DNA of 64,000 bases from Gracilibacter sp. BRH_c7a (GCA_001516055.1 LOEZ01000019.1:186001-250000); one strand, 5' to 3'; counted from the first letter of the stretch, positions 26,362 through 35,002 are shown. The notes: a model not told the origin generated them from the letters alone. Made by a program: numbers and translations.

Positions 26362-26736
26362 AAAGATAAATATACTATTGAATCCAAAGAGAAGAAAGTC
26401 TCCAAAGTATTAACCTCGGAGACCTTCTTACGAGAAGGAGCACTCTATGTATATAAAGAGAAGGATGGCTAACTCTGAAACAAAAAGGTGCTACCATCAG
26501 GAATGAAGATAAAAGTATTTATACCATGTGGCTTTCCACTGCCTGCGAAGCCTGAAAAAAGGAGTTGGCAGTGTAACTTCCTATATCTCCCTGATGTGTC
26601 ACCGTAGCTGCTACTATTGTTTCAACCCTAACCAGGAGGGGCTACGAACACTTCAACAAGCATAAAAGAGATTACCATACAGAGATCCAACAGCTTTATA
26701 CTTCTGGCCAAAAGATAACCCACTGCGCCTTAACCG
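26362..26736 (+). pseudogene. Decayed and truncated radical-SAM protein gene
   Basis: Piecing three reading frames together gives an alignable polypeptide: KDKYTIESKEKKVSKVLTSE..., then LSTACEA, then SYISLMCHRSCYYCFNPNQE, then GYEHFNKHKRDYHTEIQQL and ITHCALT. The CX3CX2C motif (MCHRSCYYC) is the radical-SAM [4Fe-4S] signature. An in-frame stop near 26471 and at least two frameshifts disrupt it. Homology ends at exactly 26736, where direct repeat copy B begins, just before the expected glycine-rich SAM motif. The gene once followed the DUF4418-like gene and was broken by the rearrangement that placed the repeat here. Confidence 0.8.
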
Positions 26737-27131
26737 TTATAAAGCATATTCTCCTAATATAGTGCAGGTAAATAACTCCATTCAAAACCAATAGAACAGG
26801 CTATCGCCTGTTCTACTTATAATCGAAATTTTATTTTGTGTCCTATCGTTAGTTAGAATGGCAGTATATTTGGAACTAAGCCAAGGTTATAAAGAAGTAA
26901 ATACGCTATCCCTAAGAATACTACTCCCACTACTCTCAATGCCATAGTTAAATAAAGTTCTTTCTTCTGATACTCCTTATCAAAGTTTTCCGTTCTTTTC
27001 CTTAATATTTGGAGAATAAGAACAGGCCTGATAAGAATTATCACTGCAAGGATTAGGTAGTTGGCAATAGTAATATAGGTTATAACCTCTAACTCGGTAA
27101 ATAAAGATGCTGCAGCAGCAAAGATAGAAAT
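26737..27131. repeat. 395-bp direct repeat, copy B
   Basis: Identical to copy A at 11758-12152. This copy lies inside an intact gene and is likely the original locus; copy A is the truncated one. The distance between copies, 14,979 bp, defines the bracketed block. Confidence 0.95.
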
Positions 27132-27269
27132 ACCAAACATAACAAGTAATAATTTTTCAAACATAGTAAAAGGCTCCATAGGAGTTCTTTCCTTAACTCT
27201 TTTTACTGGTTTCGCACTTCTTGGTCCACCCCTATAAGCAACTGACTTATTCTTCTTTTTTTGTTTCAT
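26853..27269 (-). CDS. Small three-helix membrane protein, intact copy
   Basis: A 138-residue protein with a strongly basic N-terminal tail (MKQKKKNKSVAYRGG..., residues 1-30) followed by three membrane helices (about 40-58, 63-80, 112-132) separated by a charged loop (LRKRTENFDKEYQKK). The start is well supported by GGAGG at 7 nt. The last 93 codons are duplicated at 11874-12152. It is a paralog of the protein at 11392-11727. Function unknown; I recognise no named family. Confidence 0.75.
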   Translation of the reverse strand: MKQKKKNKSVAYRGGPRSAKPVKRVKERTPMEPFTMFEKLLLVMFGISIFAAAASLFTELEVITYITIANYLILAVIILIRPVLILQILRKRTENFDKEYQKKELYLTMALRVVGVVFLGIAYLLLYNLGLVPNILPF

Positions 27270-27416
27270 CCAACTACCTCCAAATAAACTTGTACTGTCT
27301 ATTATAATCTAATTTATCTTAATTAGGTAGGATGAATCTCATATAGATCTTAATTATTTAGTAAAAAAGTTGATTCTAGATGGGTCTTTCCTCATCTTGG
27401 TCTTAAAGAATGTAAG

Positions 27417-28625
27417 CTAGCGGAAAAAATCTCTTATATCAGCTTGGTAGTTTCCCAGCATTTGAAAATAAGTGCTATCTTCTTTGATACCTTTCACTGC
27501 TTCCTCAACCGTTTCATCACCTAAACTACCTTCGAAATCGACGTAAAACAGATATTCCCAAGGCTTATTCAGAATCGGTCGGGATTCTATCTTTAACATA
27601 TTAAGACCATTCGTAGCAAAGTGACTTAAGACTCTGTATAATGAGCCAGGTTCGTGGGATATAGCTACAGCCAGGCTTATCTTATCACTTTCTTCTTTTA
27701 TCTCTAGTGTTCTTCCAATAATAATAAATCTCGTATAGTTATAAGAATCATTATTAATATAGCTTCTCAAAATCGAAAGTCCATAGAGCTCCGCTGCCCT
27801 TTGACCCGCGATTGCCGCTTTAAACATAGACCCAGATTCACCGATTAGTTTAGCACTGACAGCTGTATTACTACAAGAAATAAGATTCCAATCCGGATTT
27901 GACTGTAAAAAGTTGCTGCATTGTTGCAAGGCCTGAGGATGGGAATAGACTTCCTTAATATCTCCTAGTTTTGCTCCTGGTAGAGCGAGTAAGTTATGCT
28001 CAACCTTGATGCCTTTCTCTCCAACGATATAAAAACCATAACGACATAATAAGTCATAAACGTCGGCGATCCCTCCGGTAAATGAATTCTCTAGCGGCAG
28101 AACACCGTAATCGATTTCCCCCTTTTCTAATGCTTTAAAGACATCCTCAAAACTAGGCAGATTCTTGTTAGAGATATCCTCTCCAAAATAATCCCTAAGT
28201 GCTTGTTCACTGTATGAACCGGGAATTCCTTGGAAGCCCACGGTAATATCAGGTTTCAAGTGAGCATTAGAAAGAACCTTGGGTTTTGTTCCTTCTTTAC
28301 CCTTACTGTTTATCTCGCAATTTTTCGAAGTTGCAGATTCTTTACTGAGATAATCAGCTTGAATGTTTCTGCTAATTTCCATTAAATACTTCATAAATTG
28401 CTCTGCCGGTTCTGCAAAATCTATATTTTTGATAATCTTAATATTCCTTAAGACCTTTTCTTCCCTAGACTCATCTAAGATAGTTAAGTTATTCGCTTTT
28501 TTAAAGTCAGCTATCTCTGATACCTTTTGCATGCGAGCTTCGAACAGTTCAAGCAAATCCTTATCCAGCTTATCTATCCCCTGCCTGAGGGTCTCAAGTT
28601 TTGTTTTATTTGTTAACTCATCCAT
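27417..28625 (-). CDS. pheA: Bifunctional chorismate mutase / prephenate dehydratase (P-protein)
   Basis: A 402-residue enzyme converting chorismate via prephenate to phenylpyruvate. Residues 1-90 form an AroQ-type chorismate mutase (LRQGIDKLDKDLLELFEAR), 120-300 the dehydratase (GFQGIPGSYSEQA, the NYTRF catalytic motif), and 310-395 an ACT domain with GSLYRVL and IESRP, the Phe-binding elements, so feedback inhibition by phenylalanine is expected. ATG 28625 is chosen because the chorismate mutase domain starts right after; it overlaps aroC by 13 nt. Last gene of the aromatic operon. Confidence 0.93.
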   Translation of the reverse strand: MDELTNKTKLETLRQGIDKLDKDLLELFEARMQKVSEIADFKKANNLTILDESREEKVLRNIKIIKNIDFAEPAEQFMKYLMEISRNIQADYLSKESATSKNCEINSKGKEGTKPKVLSNAHLKPDITVGFQGIPGSYSEQALRDYFGEDISNKNLPSFEDVFKALEKGEIDYGVLPLENSFTGGIADVYDLLCRYGFYIVGEKGIKVEHNLLALPGAKLGDIKEVYSHPQALQQCSNFLQSNPDWNLISCSNTAVSAKLIGESGSMFKAAIAGQRAAELYGLSILRSYINNDSYNYTRFIIIGRTLEIKEESDKISLAVAISHEPGSLYRVLSHFATNGLNMLKIESRPILNKPWEYLFYVDFEGSLGDETVEEAVKGIKEDSTYFQMLGNYQADIRDFFR

Positions 28626-29713
28626 CCTGTCCCATCCTTTTCTATCATCAAATCTAGCAGAGCCAGAGCTGCTGCAGCTTCTACCACTGGTACAGCTCTG
28701 GGAACAATACAAGGATCATGTCTTCCTTTAATACTGATCTCCACTTCTTCCATCTTATCAACATCTACAGTTCTTTGTACTTTCCCTATAGATGGTGTTG
28801 GTTTAAATGCCGCCCTGAAAACCAACGGCATCCCATTGGTTATACCCCCCAAGATTCCACCGTTATTATTGGAAGTTGTTCGAACTTGGTTATCTTCTAG
28901 GATAAATCCATCATTAGCTTCAGATCCCTTCATCTTAGTAATGTGGAATCCAGCCCCGAATTCTACGCCTTTGACTGCAGGTATGGAGAAAAGAAGATGG
29001 GCAATCTTACTCTCCGCTGAGTCAAAGAAAGGTGACCCCAAGCCGATTGGGAGATTTGCCACCCCTACTTCTATTACTCCCCCAACGGAATCTTCATCCT
29101 TCTTAGCTTCCAATATCCTATCCTTCATCTCGCCAGCCTTATCTTCAATAATTACAGGAAATTCTTTCTCAGTAAGCTCCTTAAGCAATTCAAAGTCAAC
29201 ATCTCTTAGGTCGAAAGGCTCTTCTTGCACTTCTCCGATACTTAAGATATGACTGCCGATCACAATACCCTTCTTCGCTAGAAGTTGTTTAGCGATAGCC
29301 CCCGCAAAAACCAATGGAGCCGTAAGCCTGCCTGAGAAATGTCCCCCTCCCCGATAATCATTGAATCCGGCATGTTTCCAACGAGCAGTAAAGTCGGCAT
29401 GACTTGGACGCACAATCCCTTTGATATCTTCATAGTCCAGAGACCGTTGGTCCTGATTCCAAATCATACAACATAACGGAGAACCGGTAGTCTTACTGTT
29501 AAAGTAGCCACCTACTAACTCATATTTATCTTTTTCCTGCCGAGGAGTAGCCAGACTTGTTTTGCCAGGCATTCTTCTGCCCATCTCCATGTTAATCAAA
29601 TCTAAATCCAGCTCGATTCCGGCGGGTAAGCCATTGACGACTATCCCCACTCCAGGTCCATGAGATTCTCCGAAAATGGAAAGTTCAAGACATTCACCCC
29701 ATGTTCCGCTCAT
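28613..29713 (-). CDS. aroC: Chorismate synthase
   Basis: A 366-residue FMN-dependent enzyme that turns EPSP into chorismate. Family motifs are clear: GESHGPGVG (residues 15-23), GRRMPGKTSLATPRQEKD, RPSHADFTARWKH, and the RGGGHFSGRLT loop, plus a C-terminal RHDPCIVPRAVPVVEA. The gene overlaps aroA upstream (20 nt) and pheA downstream (13 nt), a sign of tight translational coupling. The start MSGTWGECLELSIFGESHG fits the family. Confidence 0.96.
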   Translation of the reverse strand: MSGTWGECLELSIFGESHGPGVGIVVNGLPAGIELDLDLINMEMGRRMPGKTSLATPRQEKDKYELVGGYFNSKTTGSPLCCMIWNQDQRSLDYEDIKGIVRPSHADFTARWKHAGFNDYRGGGHFSGRLTAPLVFAGAIAKQLLAKKGIVIGSHILSIGEVQEEPFDLRDVDFELLKELTEKEFPVIIEDKAGEMKDRILEAKKDEDSVGGVIEVGVANLPIGLGSPFFDSAESKIAHLLFSIPAVKGVEFGAGFHITKMKGSEANDGFILEDNQVRTTSNNNGGILGGITNGMPLVFRAAFKPTPSIGKVQRTVDVDKMEEVEISIKGRHDPCIVPRAVPVVEAAAALALLDLMIEKDGTGWMS

Positions 29714-30992
29714 CTATCTTACCTCCTAATCCGATAAAGTCTTTCCAAAAATGAGGGTATGACTTATTCACTGCGTCACTCCCAGTGACCGTAACAGATC
29801 CAGTACATCGCAAAGATGCTATCGCCATAGCCATAGCTATCCGGTGGTCATTCCAGCTATCAACTATCCCGCCTGTTAATTCTTGTACGCCTTCTATTAA
29901 TAAACCATCATCAAGTTCCCGTATTTTTGCTCCTAGCTTATTTAACTCTGTGGAAATAGCTTTTAACCTATCAGACTCTTTAATGCGTAGTCTTTCGGCA
30001 TTTATTATCTTGGTTGTTCCTTCACTTAGAGCACCAAGGACAGCTAGGATAGGTACTAAGTCAGGACATTGACTGGCATCAATAATCGTTCCTTTGGTAC
30101 GTGCTCTCTTTGTTTCTATACCTTCAGAAGTTATTCGCCAATCTACGCCCATAGCTCTCATTATCTCTAGAATGGCTTTGTCTCCCTGTAGGGAATTAGA
30201 GTTTAGACCAAGAGAAGTGATTGTATCTCCAATAGTCCCTGCCACCATCCAGAAGGCCGCCTGAGAATAATCTCCTTCTATCTTATAATCCCTGTTGGAG
30301 TACTGTTGATTTCCTTTAACCGAAAATTCCTTATAATTATTGTTCTGGATGGTTACTCCAAATTGAGCCAAGACATCCATTGTCAAATCAACATACCCTT
30401 TGGATTCCATTTCCGTAGTTATGATTATCTTAGAGTCCACTTCCAGTAAAGGAAGAATAAACATGAGTCCGGTTATAAACTGAGAACTAACATTGCCTTT
30501 AAGCTTAAAAGTTCCCGGCTTTATACTTCCCCGAACAGTCAGGGGTAAAAAACCTTTATTGTTCTTATAATAAATTCCTTGTTCTTTAAAAACTTCATAA
30601 TAGGCATCCAAAGGGCGTTCGACTAATTTACCTTGCCCAGTAAAAGTCACTTCACTTCCCGTTGAACCAGCTAAAGGAATGAGAAACCTTAAAGTTGAAC
30701 CAGATTCCCGACAGTTGATAGTCTCATTTACAATCTTCAAATTTGGGTTCCCTTGAATCTCTAAAGTTACAGGTTTACTTTCTTCAACAGAATCCAGAAC
30801 TTCAACCGAAACTCCCAATGACTCCATGCCATCCATGGTAGACATAATATCTTCAGATAAAATAACGTTACTGATTCTACTAATACCCTCAGCTAAACTG
30901 GCAGAGATAACCGCTCGATGGCTGACACTTTTAGAAGGAGGTATCATCACTTTCCCTTTTAAGATTGTCGGTGTTATTTGTACTAATTTCAA
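29694..30992 (-). CDS. aroA: 5-enolpyruvylshikimate-3-phosphate synthase
   Basis: A 432-residue enzyme adding enolpyruvate to shikimate-3-phosphate. Recognised elements: PPSKSVSHRAVI (near residue 17), ESGSTLRFLIPLAG, SSQFITGLMF, and DHRIAMAMAIA near the C-terminus. The Gly in the inhibitor-contact region reads LIPLAGSTG. Fourth shikimate-pathway gene in the transcript, 67 nt after tyrA. aroB, aroE and aroK are not in the window. Confidence 0.95.
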   Translation of the reverse strand: MKLVQITPTILKGKVMIPPSKSVSHRAVISASLAEGISRISNVILSEDIMSTMDGMESLGVSVEVLDSVEESKPVTLEIQGNPNLKIVNETINCRESGSTLRFLIPLAGSTGSEVTFTGQGKLVERPLDAYYEVFKEQGIYYKNNKGFLPLTVRGSIKPGTFKLKGNVSSQFITGLMFILPLLEVDSKIIITTEMESKGYVDLTMDVLAQFGVTIQNNNYKEFSVKGNQQYSNRDYKIEGDYSQAAFWMVAGTIGDTITSLGLNSNSLQGDKAILEIMRAMGVDWRITSEGIETKRARTKGTIIDASQCPDLVPILAVLGALSEGTTKIINAERLRIKESDRLKAISTELNKLGAKIRELDDGLLIEGVQELTGGIVDSWNDHRIAMAMAIASLRCTGSVTVTGSDAVNKSYPHFWKDFIGLGGKIDERNMG

Positions 30993-31059
30993 ACTATAAC
31001 CCCCTTATTAACAATTTGTTGCAACTTATCTCTCCTTATAGAGATAGAAATCTTAGCTT

Positions 31060-31926
31060 CTAATCGTTATCAGTCAACCTTGCTTTTGCCTTCCCTGCAC
31101 TTCTCAGATACTCCTCTAGAGAAGCGTTATCTTCTTCTTGCAACATCTGTTTTATTTTTCCGATATTCTCTAGAAATAACTCTATCTGAGTTAAAGTATT
31201 TTCCCTGTTTTCCATCAAAAGCTTGCTCCAAAGCTCTACGTTTATCTGAGCCACCCGAGTGGCATCTTTGAAACTACCCCCGATAAACAGCCCTGTATCA
31301 TCTGATTGAGAACAATTCATTAAGGCTGCAGCGATTATGTGAGGCAATTGACTCGTTAGGGCAATAATCTCGTCATGTTTTGCCGGATCCATCCTGACAG
31401 GCTGCCTGCATCCGATTCCTTTAACCATCTCTTCTACCAAGATCAAACTTTTTTCTTGATTCGTTACTACAGGAGTAATAAGGTAGTTAGCTCCTAGAAA
31501 AATATCTGCCGAAGATTTAGAAAATCCACTGCCTTCTTTCCCTGCAAGAGGGTGGCCTCCTACGAAATCTAAATCATTTCGTAGGAACATCCTTACTTCA
31601 TTAAGAACTTTAGTTTTAATCCCTGCAGCATCTGTAATCACTGCTCCTTGCCGGAAGTTATCCATGTTATCCTTTATAAATTTACTAGTCAATTCAGGAT
31701 AAACACAGATAACTACCAAGTCCGAGCTTCTTAAAGGGATCTCACCACTCAGATATCCTTCATCAATTACTCCTGTAGATTTAGCAAGTTCTAACACTTT
31801 CTTATCTATATCTACTGCCCACAGGTTCTTGGGCGAGAGCTTTCTTATAGCCTTTGCAAAAGAACCCCCTATAAGTCCCAATCCAACAACAGTAATTTCC
31901 AAACCTCTAAAGTCTGGTTCCGCCAT
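31060..31926 (-). CDS. tyrA: Prephenate dehydrogenase
   Basis: A 288-residue NAD-dependent enzyme making 4-hydroxyphenylpyruvate for tyrosine. The Rossmann motif GLGLIGGSFAKAIR is at about residues 16-29. GGHPLAGKEGSGF and the helical TSQLPHIIAAAL segment are family hallmarks. No C-terminal ACT domain is visible, so feedback control by tyrosine would have to act elsewhere. It follows aroF by 20 nt. Confidence 0.94.
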   Translation of the reverse strand: MAEPDFRGLEITVVGLGLIGGSFAKAIRKLSPKNLWAVDIDKKVLELAKSTGVIDEGYLSGEIPLRSSDLVVICVYPELTSKFIKDNMDNFRQGAVITDAAGIKTKVLNEVRMFLRNDLDFVGGHPLAGKEGSGFSKSSADIFLGANYLITPVVTNQEKSLILVEEMVKGIGCRQPVRMDPAKHDEIIALTSQLPHIIAAALMNCSQSDDTGLFIGGSFKDATRVAQINVELWSKLLMENRENTLTQIELFLENIGKIKQMLQEEDNASLEEYLRSAGKAKARLTDND

Positions 31927-31946
31927 AGATCACAACCCCTTCTCTT

Positions 31947-32963
31947 CTAATGCATTACTTTATTCTGAATAACAGCCAATTGTTTGAGATTCTCCATCAG
32001 TTCACTGAACCTTTCAGGTTTAATGGATTGCTGACCATCGCATTTAGCATTAACAGGATCGTTGTGCACTTCAATCATCACACCATCAGCTCCCACCACT
32101 AAGGCCGCTTTGGCCATAGGTTCGACCAACCACCATAAACCAGAAGCATGACTAGGGTCAACAATTACAGGCAAATGACTAAGTTTTTTAATAACCGGAA
32201 TAGCCGAGAGATCAAGAGTGTTACGGGTGTAGTTTTCGAAAGTTCTGATTCCGCGTTCACATAAGATAACATTTTTATTTCCGGCAGCGACTACATATTC
32301 GGCTGCCATCAATAATTCCTCAATCGTGGCCGACAATCCTCTTTTCAGAAGTATTGGCTTATTAGTTTGACCGATTTCTTTGAGTAGTTCAAAGTTTTGC
32401 ATATTTCTAGCACCGATTTGAATAACATCTACATTTTCGATGAAAGTATCCAAATGGGCAGTAGACATAAGTTCTGTTACAATGGGAAGTCCTGTTTTCT
32501 CACTTGCAATCTTTAGCAAATCAAGACCCTCTTCTCTCATCCCCTGGAAACTGTAAGGCGAGGATCTAGGTTTGAATGCTCCTCCACGAAGAAAACCAGC
32601 TCCTGCTTTCTTAACATCTTCAGCTATGCCTACTATCTGCTCTTCACTTTCTACTGAGCAGGGACCGGCGATAACTGCGAAACTCCCACCGCCGATAGTC
32701 TGTCCTTTGACAGTGATAGCTGTGTCATCAGGGTGAAAAAGGCGATTGACCATTTTGTACGGTTCTTGAACACGGATTAATTTCTCTACATTAGGGTTCG
32801 CTTTAAGCGAATCAGGGTCAATATTGCTCGTCTCACCAACTAATCCCATGATGTGATAGTTCACTCCTTTCGATTCATGAATTTGACAACCTAACATCAA
32901 AACTCTGTTTCTGATCTCTTCGATTCCCTTTTCCGGTGTCTGGGTTTTTAAAACGATAATCAT
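31947..32963 (-). CDS. aroF: 3-deoxy-7-phosphoheptulonate (DAHP) synthase, type I beta with N-terminal regulatory domain
   Basis: A 338-residue first enzyme of the shikimate pathway, joining PEP and erythrose-4-phosphate. Residues 1-65 resemble the ferredoxin-like regulatory domain seen in Thermotoga-type enzymes. The barrel has AGPCSVESEEQ (about 90-100), RGGAFKPRSSPYSFQG and the late DPSHASG metal/substrate motif. First structural gene of the operon, preceded by AGGAGGG and by an attenuator with a Phe/Tyr leader peptide. Confidence 0.95.
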   Translation of the reverse strand: MIIVLKTQTPEKGIEEIRNRVLMLGCQIHESKGVNYHIMGLVGETSNIDPDSLKANPNVEKLIRVQEPYKMVNRLFHPDDTAITVKGQTIGGGSFAVIAGPCSVESEEQIVGIAEDVKKAGAGFLRGGAFKPRSSPYSFQGMREEGLDLLKIASEKTGLPIVTELMSTAHLDTFIENVDVIQIGARNMQNFELLKEIGQTNKPILLKRGLSATIEELLMAAEYVVAAGNKNVILCERGIRTFENYTRNTLDLSAIPVIKKLSHLPVIVDPSHASGLWWLVEPMAKAALVVGADGVMIEVHNDPVNAKCDGQQSIKPERFSELMENLKQLAVIQNKVMH

Positions 32964-32989
32964 AACGTAGCCCTCCTAAATTTTTTATT

Positions 32990-33025
32990 AAAAAAGAAGG
33001 CTCATTTTTATCTAATGAGCCTTCT
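32990..33025 (-). terminator. Attenuator terminator upstream of aroF
   Basis: On the minus strand AGAAGGCTCATT (33025-33014) pairs with AATGAGCCTTCT (33006-32995), a perfect 12-bp stem with a 7-nt loop, followed by TTTTTT. It lies between the leader peptide and aroF, so it must be read through for operon expression. ATCTAATGAG inside the leader ORF (about 33105-33096) is complementary to CTCATTAGAT in this terminator and can form an antiterminator. Confidence 0.85.
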
Positions 33026-33064
33026 TAGGGGTTTCATTTATATTTTAGTTCTTGGAGAGATTAT

Positions 33065-33241
33065 TTATTCTATCAGGCAAAATCTCCCGTGAAACTCATT
33101 AGATGTGAGAGCAAATATTCTTTTGTAAAACAAGCAAAAAAAGCCGATGCTAAAATAAAAATAATAGCATAGGCTAAAGTTGGTAAAGTCGAAGTTGTTA
33201 ATTTGTTTTACAGGTCTCTGCACACGAATATGGGATTTCAT
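33065..33241 (-). CDS. Phe/Tyr-rich leader peptide of the aromatic operon
   Basis: A 58-codon ORF directly upstream of the aroF attenuator, starting MKSHIRVQRP. Thirteen of residues 17-43 are Phe or Tyr, with the densest run CYYFYF at 25-30 and GFFCLFY at 33-39. GGAG lies 8 nt before the ATG, and a TATAAT -10 box is at 33320-33325, which would give a leader of about 70 nt before the ATG. The arrangement (promoter, RBS, regulatory codons, antiterminator, terminator) is that of ribosome-mediated transcription attenuation: starvation for charged tRNA-Phe or tRNA-Tyr stalls the ribosome and lets the antiterminator form. No T-box motif is seen. The peptide itself probably has no function. Confidence 0.82.
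   Translation of the reverse strand: MKSHIRVQRPVKQINNFDFTNFSLCYYFYFSIGFFCLFYKRIFALTSNEFHGRFCLIE
33135..33175 (-). terminator. Second terminator-like hairpin inside the leader ORF
   Basis: AGCCTATGCTA (33175-33165) pairs with TAGCATCGGCT (33152-33142) except for one mismatch, followed by a T run. The loop contains the Tyr/Phe codon run. Formation would be prevented by a translating ribosome. Confidence 0.55.
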
Positions 33242-33360
33242 AATTGATTCTCCAATAGTAATTTGATTTTGCTAATTATACTTCATGATTTTATTACTGT
33301 CAATACACAATATTGCTATATTATAGTAAGTGCCTCTAATTTTGTTACACAAATTCCCAA

Positions 33361-33501
33361 TTAGTCTAGTTTTTTCCCGACAGTTTGTTTAATCTCTTCA
33401 TCAGTAATATTTTCATACTTTTTTTTCATTCCTCTTGATCTTTGGACGAAAATATATCCTAAAAGTATTACAGCCAGAATGCCAAAAAAAAGGTACTTCA
33501 T
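33361..33501 (-). CDS. 46-residue single-helix membrane protein
   Basis: A short ORF: an N-terminal membrane helix (KYLFFGILAVILLGYIFVQ, residues 2-20), then a basic and charged tail (RSRGMKKKYE...). GGAG lies 9 nt before the ATG at 33501. It sits between a DUF6765-like gene and the aromatic operon promoter, in the same orientation. No family is recognised. The RBS and the sensible membrane topology support it being real. Confidence 0.55.
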   Translation of the reverse strand: MKYLFFGILAVILLGYIFVQRSRGMKKKYENITDEEIKQTVGKKLD

Positions 33502-33645
33502 CAATCACCGCTCCAAAATCATTAATAAGTTTATAGTCAAGTAAATATACCAACCGGATACAATAACCGAATTATACCACCTCTTCGTGCCTTGTTCAAA
33601 CAAACCTTTTTGTTATCCCTGCCTTCTAGACCATAGTTATCTCTT

Positions 33646-34728
33646 CTAGCCCACAGTTATCCCTAACTCCGGCAACAGACAATGTATAACTAAGAACTTA
33701 TGCTCAGCCGCTGCCTGCATAAACTTAACCCAGTGGGATTCTTCGAATCCTGGTTTTTTTCTAAATACATTGTAATTATACTGTTTATGATTGTTATTCC
33801 TGGTTTTCGAGACCTTAGAAGCTTCTACCGCCTCCTTAAACCAAACGTTATCATCGTAAAATAAAGTCCCATCTCTTTCGTCGAAATCGCCAAACTCAAA
33901 ATAGTTATTTTTAATTGATTTAAGCCAATTCTTATACCTTTCTTCCTTAGAGCCTCTATAAGATAACAACTGACGAAACTTATCTTCAAAATCATCAAAC
34001 GGTCTACAGCGGACTTTAGATTTTAAAGCAGGATTTTTAGATAAATAATAAACAAGGTACTCATGAACTTTTCTGACAGCAGGTAGATATCTATCTTCCA
34101 AATTATTTACTTTGAATACCTTACTTCCACGAGAATAGCTCCACTGAGCATACGGAATATCAGGATTTTCCAAAGCCTCAGTATGTCCGATTGCTATGCT
34201 GTCCGACGACCATCGATCCCATAATTTTACTGACAAACGTCTTCCTGTATCCTCTATAAATCCTCTTTCATTTACACCGGTTAACAACTGGATCTCATTA
34301 TGGATGTCATAGATTCCTTTAAAATCTGAGTGAGAATAGGCATCCGCCAAATAATGGAGACCTATACCAAGTCGATACAAAGAGTGCGGCCAAGAGGAAG
34401 TACGAACATCTTCTAATAAAAGCCCTAATACCTTGGAGTTCGGGGCTGTCATCATAACCTCAGCATCTTGGCTATCTCCTCTCGGAGGAAAGTGAAAAGG
34501 TATCCAAACATCTAAAGCATCATTGATATCTATGGTTCGAGGTGTAAGCATACGGTGAGCTGTCATAGTCTGCTTGAAAACACCGCCATTCTTAAATTTC
34601 AAGGCATGCCGGTGAACAGCATCATCAACAAACTGGGAAGAATAGGCAATAATCTCAGCATATTCGCTTTTTATGCCCACTAGACGACATAACACATAGA
34701 TAGCAGTATGATGAAGGTCTATTTGCAT
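33646..34728 (-). CDS. DUF6765-like protein, unknown function
   Basis: A 360-residue soluble protein with many conserved-looking His and Asp residues: DLHHTAIYVL (residues 3-13), DDAVHRHAL, GIGLHYLADAYSHSDFKG (about 122-140). The pattern HYLADAYSHSDF recalls zinc-dependent phospholipase C/S1-P1 nuclease-type helical proteins, and the whole resembles DUF6765. A metal-dependent hydrolase fold is a guess. No signal peptide. Flanked upstream by a divergent two-component system. Confidence 0.65.
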   Translation of the reverse strand: MQIDLHHTAIYVLCRLVGIKSEYAEIIAYSSQFVDDAVHRHALKFKNGGVFKQTMTAHRMLTPRTIDINDALDVWIPFHFPPRGDSQDAEVMMTAPNSKVLGLLLEDVRTSSWPHSLYRLGIGLHYLADAYSHSDFKGIYDIHNEIQLLTGVNERGFIEDTGRRLSVKLWDRWSSDSIAIGHTEALENPDIPYAQWSYSRGSKVFKVNNLEDRYLPAVRKVHEYLVYYLSKNPALKSKVRCRPFDDFEDKFRQLLSYRGSKEERYKNWLKSIKNNYFEFGDFDERDGTLFYDDNVWFKEAVEASKVSKTRNNNHKQYNYNVFRKKPGFEESHWVKFMQAAAEHKFLVIHCLLPELGITVG

Positions 34729-35002
34729 ATCAACACTCTCCTAGCAGATAAAAGATACTCTCTTTTCAGAGATATCTACTAGAATAGTATTCAGTAATTG
34801 TCCAAAATATCAGAACTAGCTTAATTATTTTTTGAAAAGTATTTTGTTAAAGTATTGGAGCAAAGTATTTAGAATAATTCAGCAGTTCACACCAGTCTTT
34901 ATTCTCTATTTGGAATCTGGTATTCTAGTTACAATGATTTAATTACGACTGAAAGAATGTTATAAAATTCCCCATCAATGTTTTAGAGGATATGATGGAA
35001 CT

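Noticed and set aside
11758-27131. The bracketed block as a composite transposon.
   Set aside because: No transposase, terminal inverted repeats or short target duplications were seen; the 395-bp repeats are parts of an ordinary gene.
32990-33325. T-box or TRAP-type control of the aromatic operon.
   Set aside because: No T-box core sequence or repeated NAG triplets were seen, whereas a Phe/Tyr leader ORF with paired antiterminator is present.
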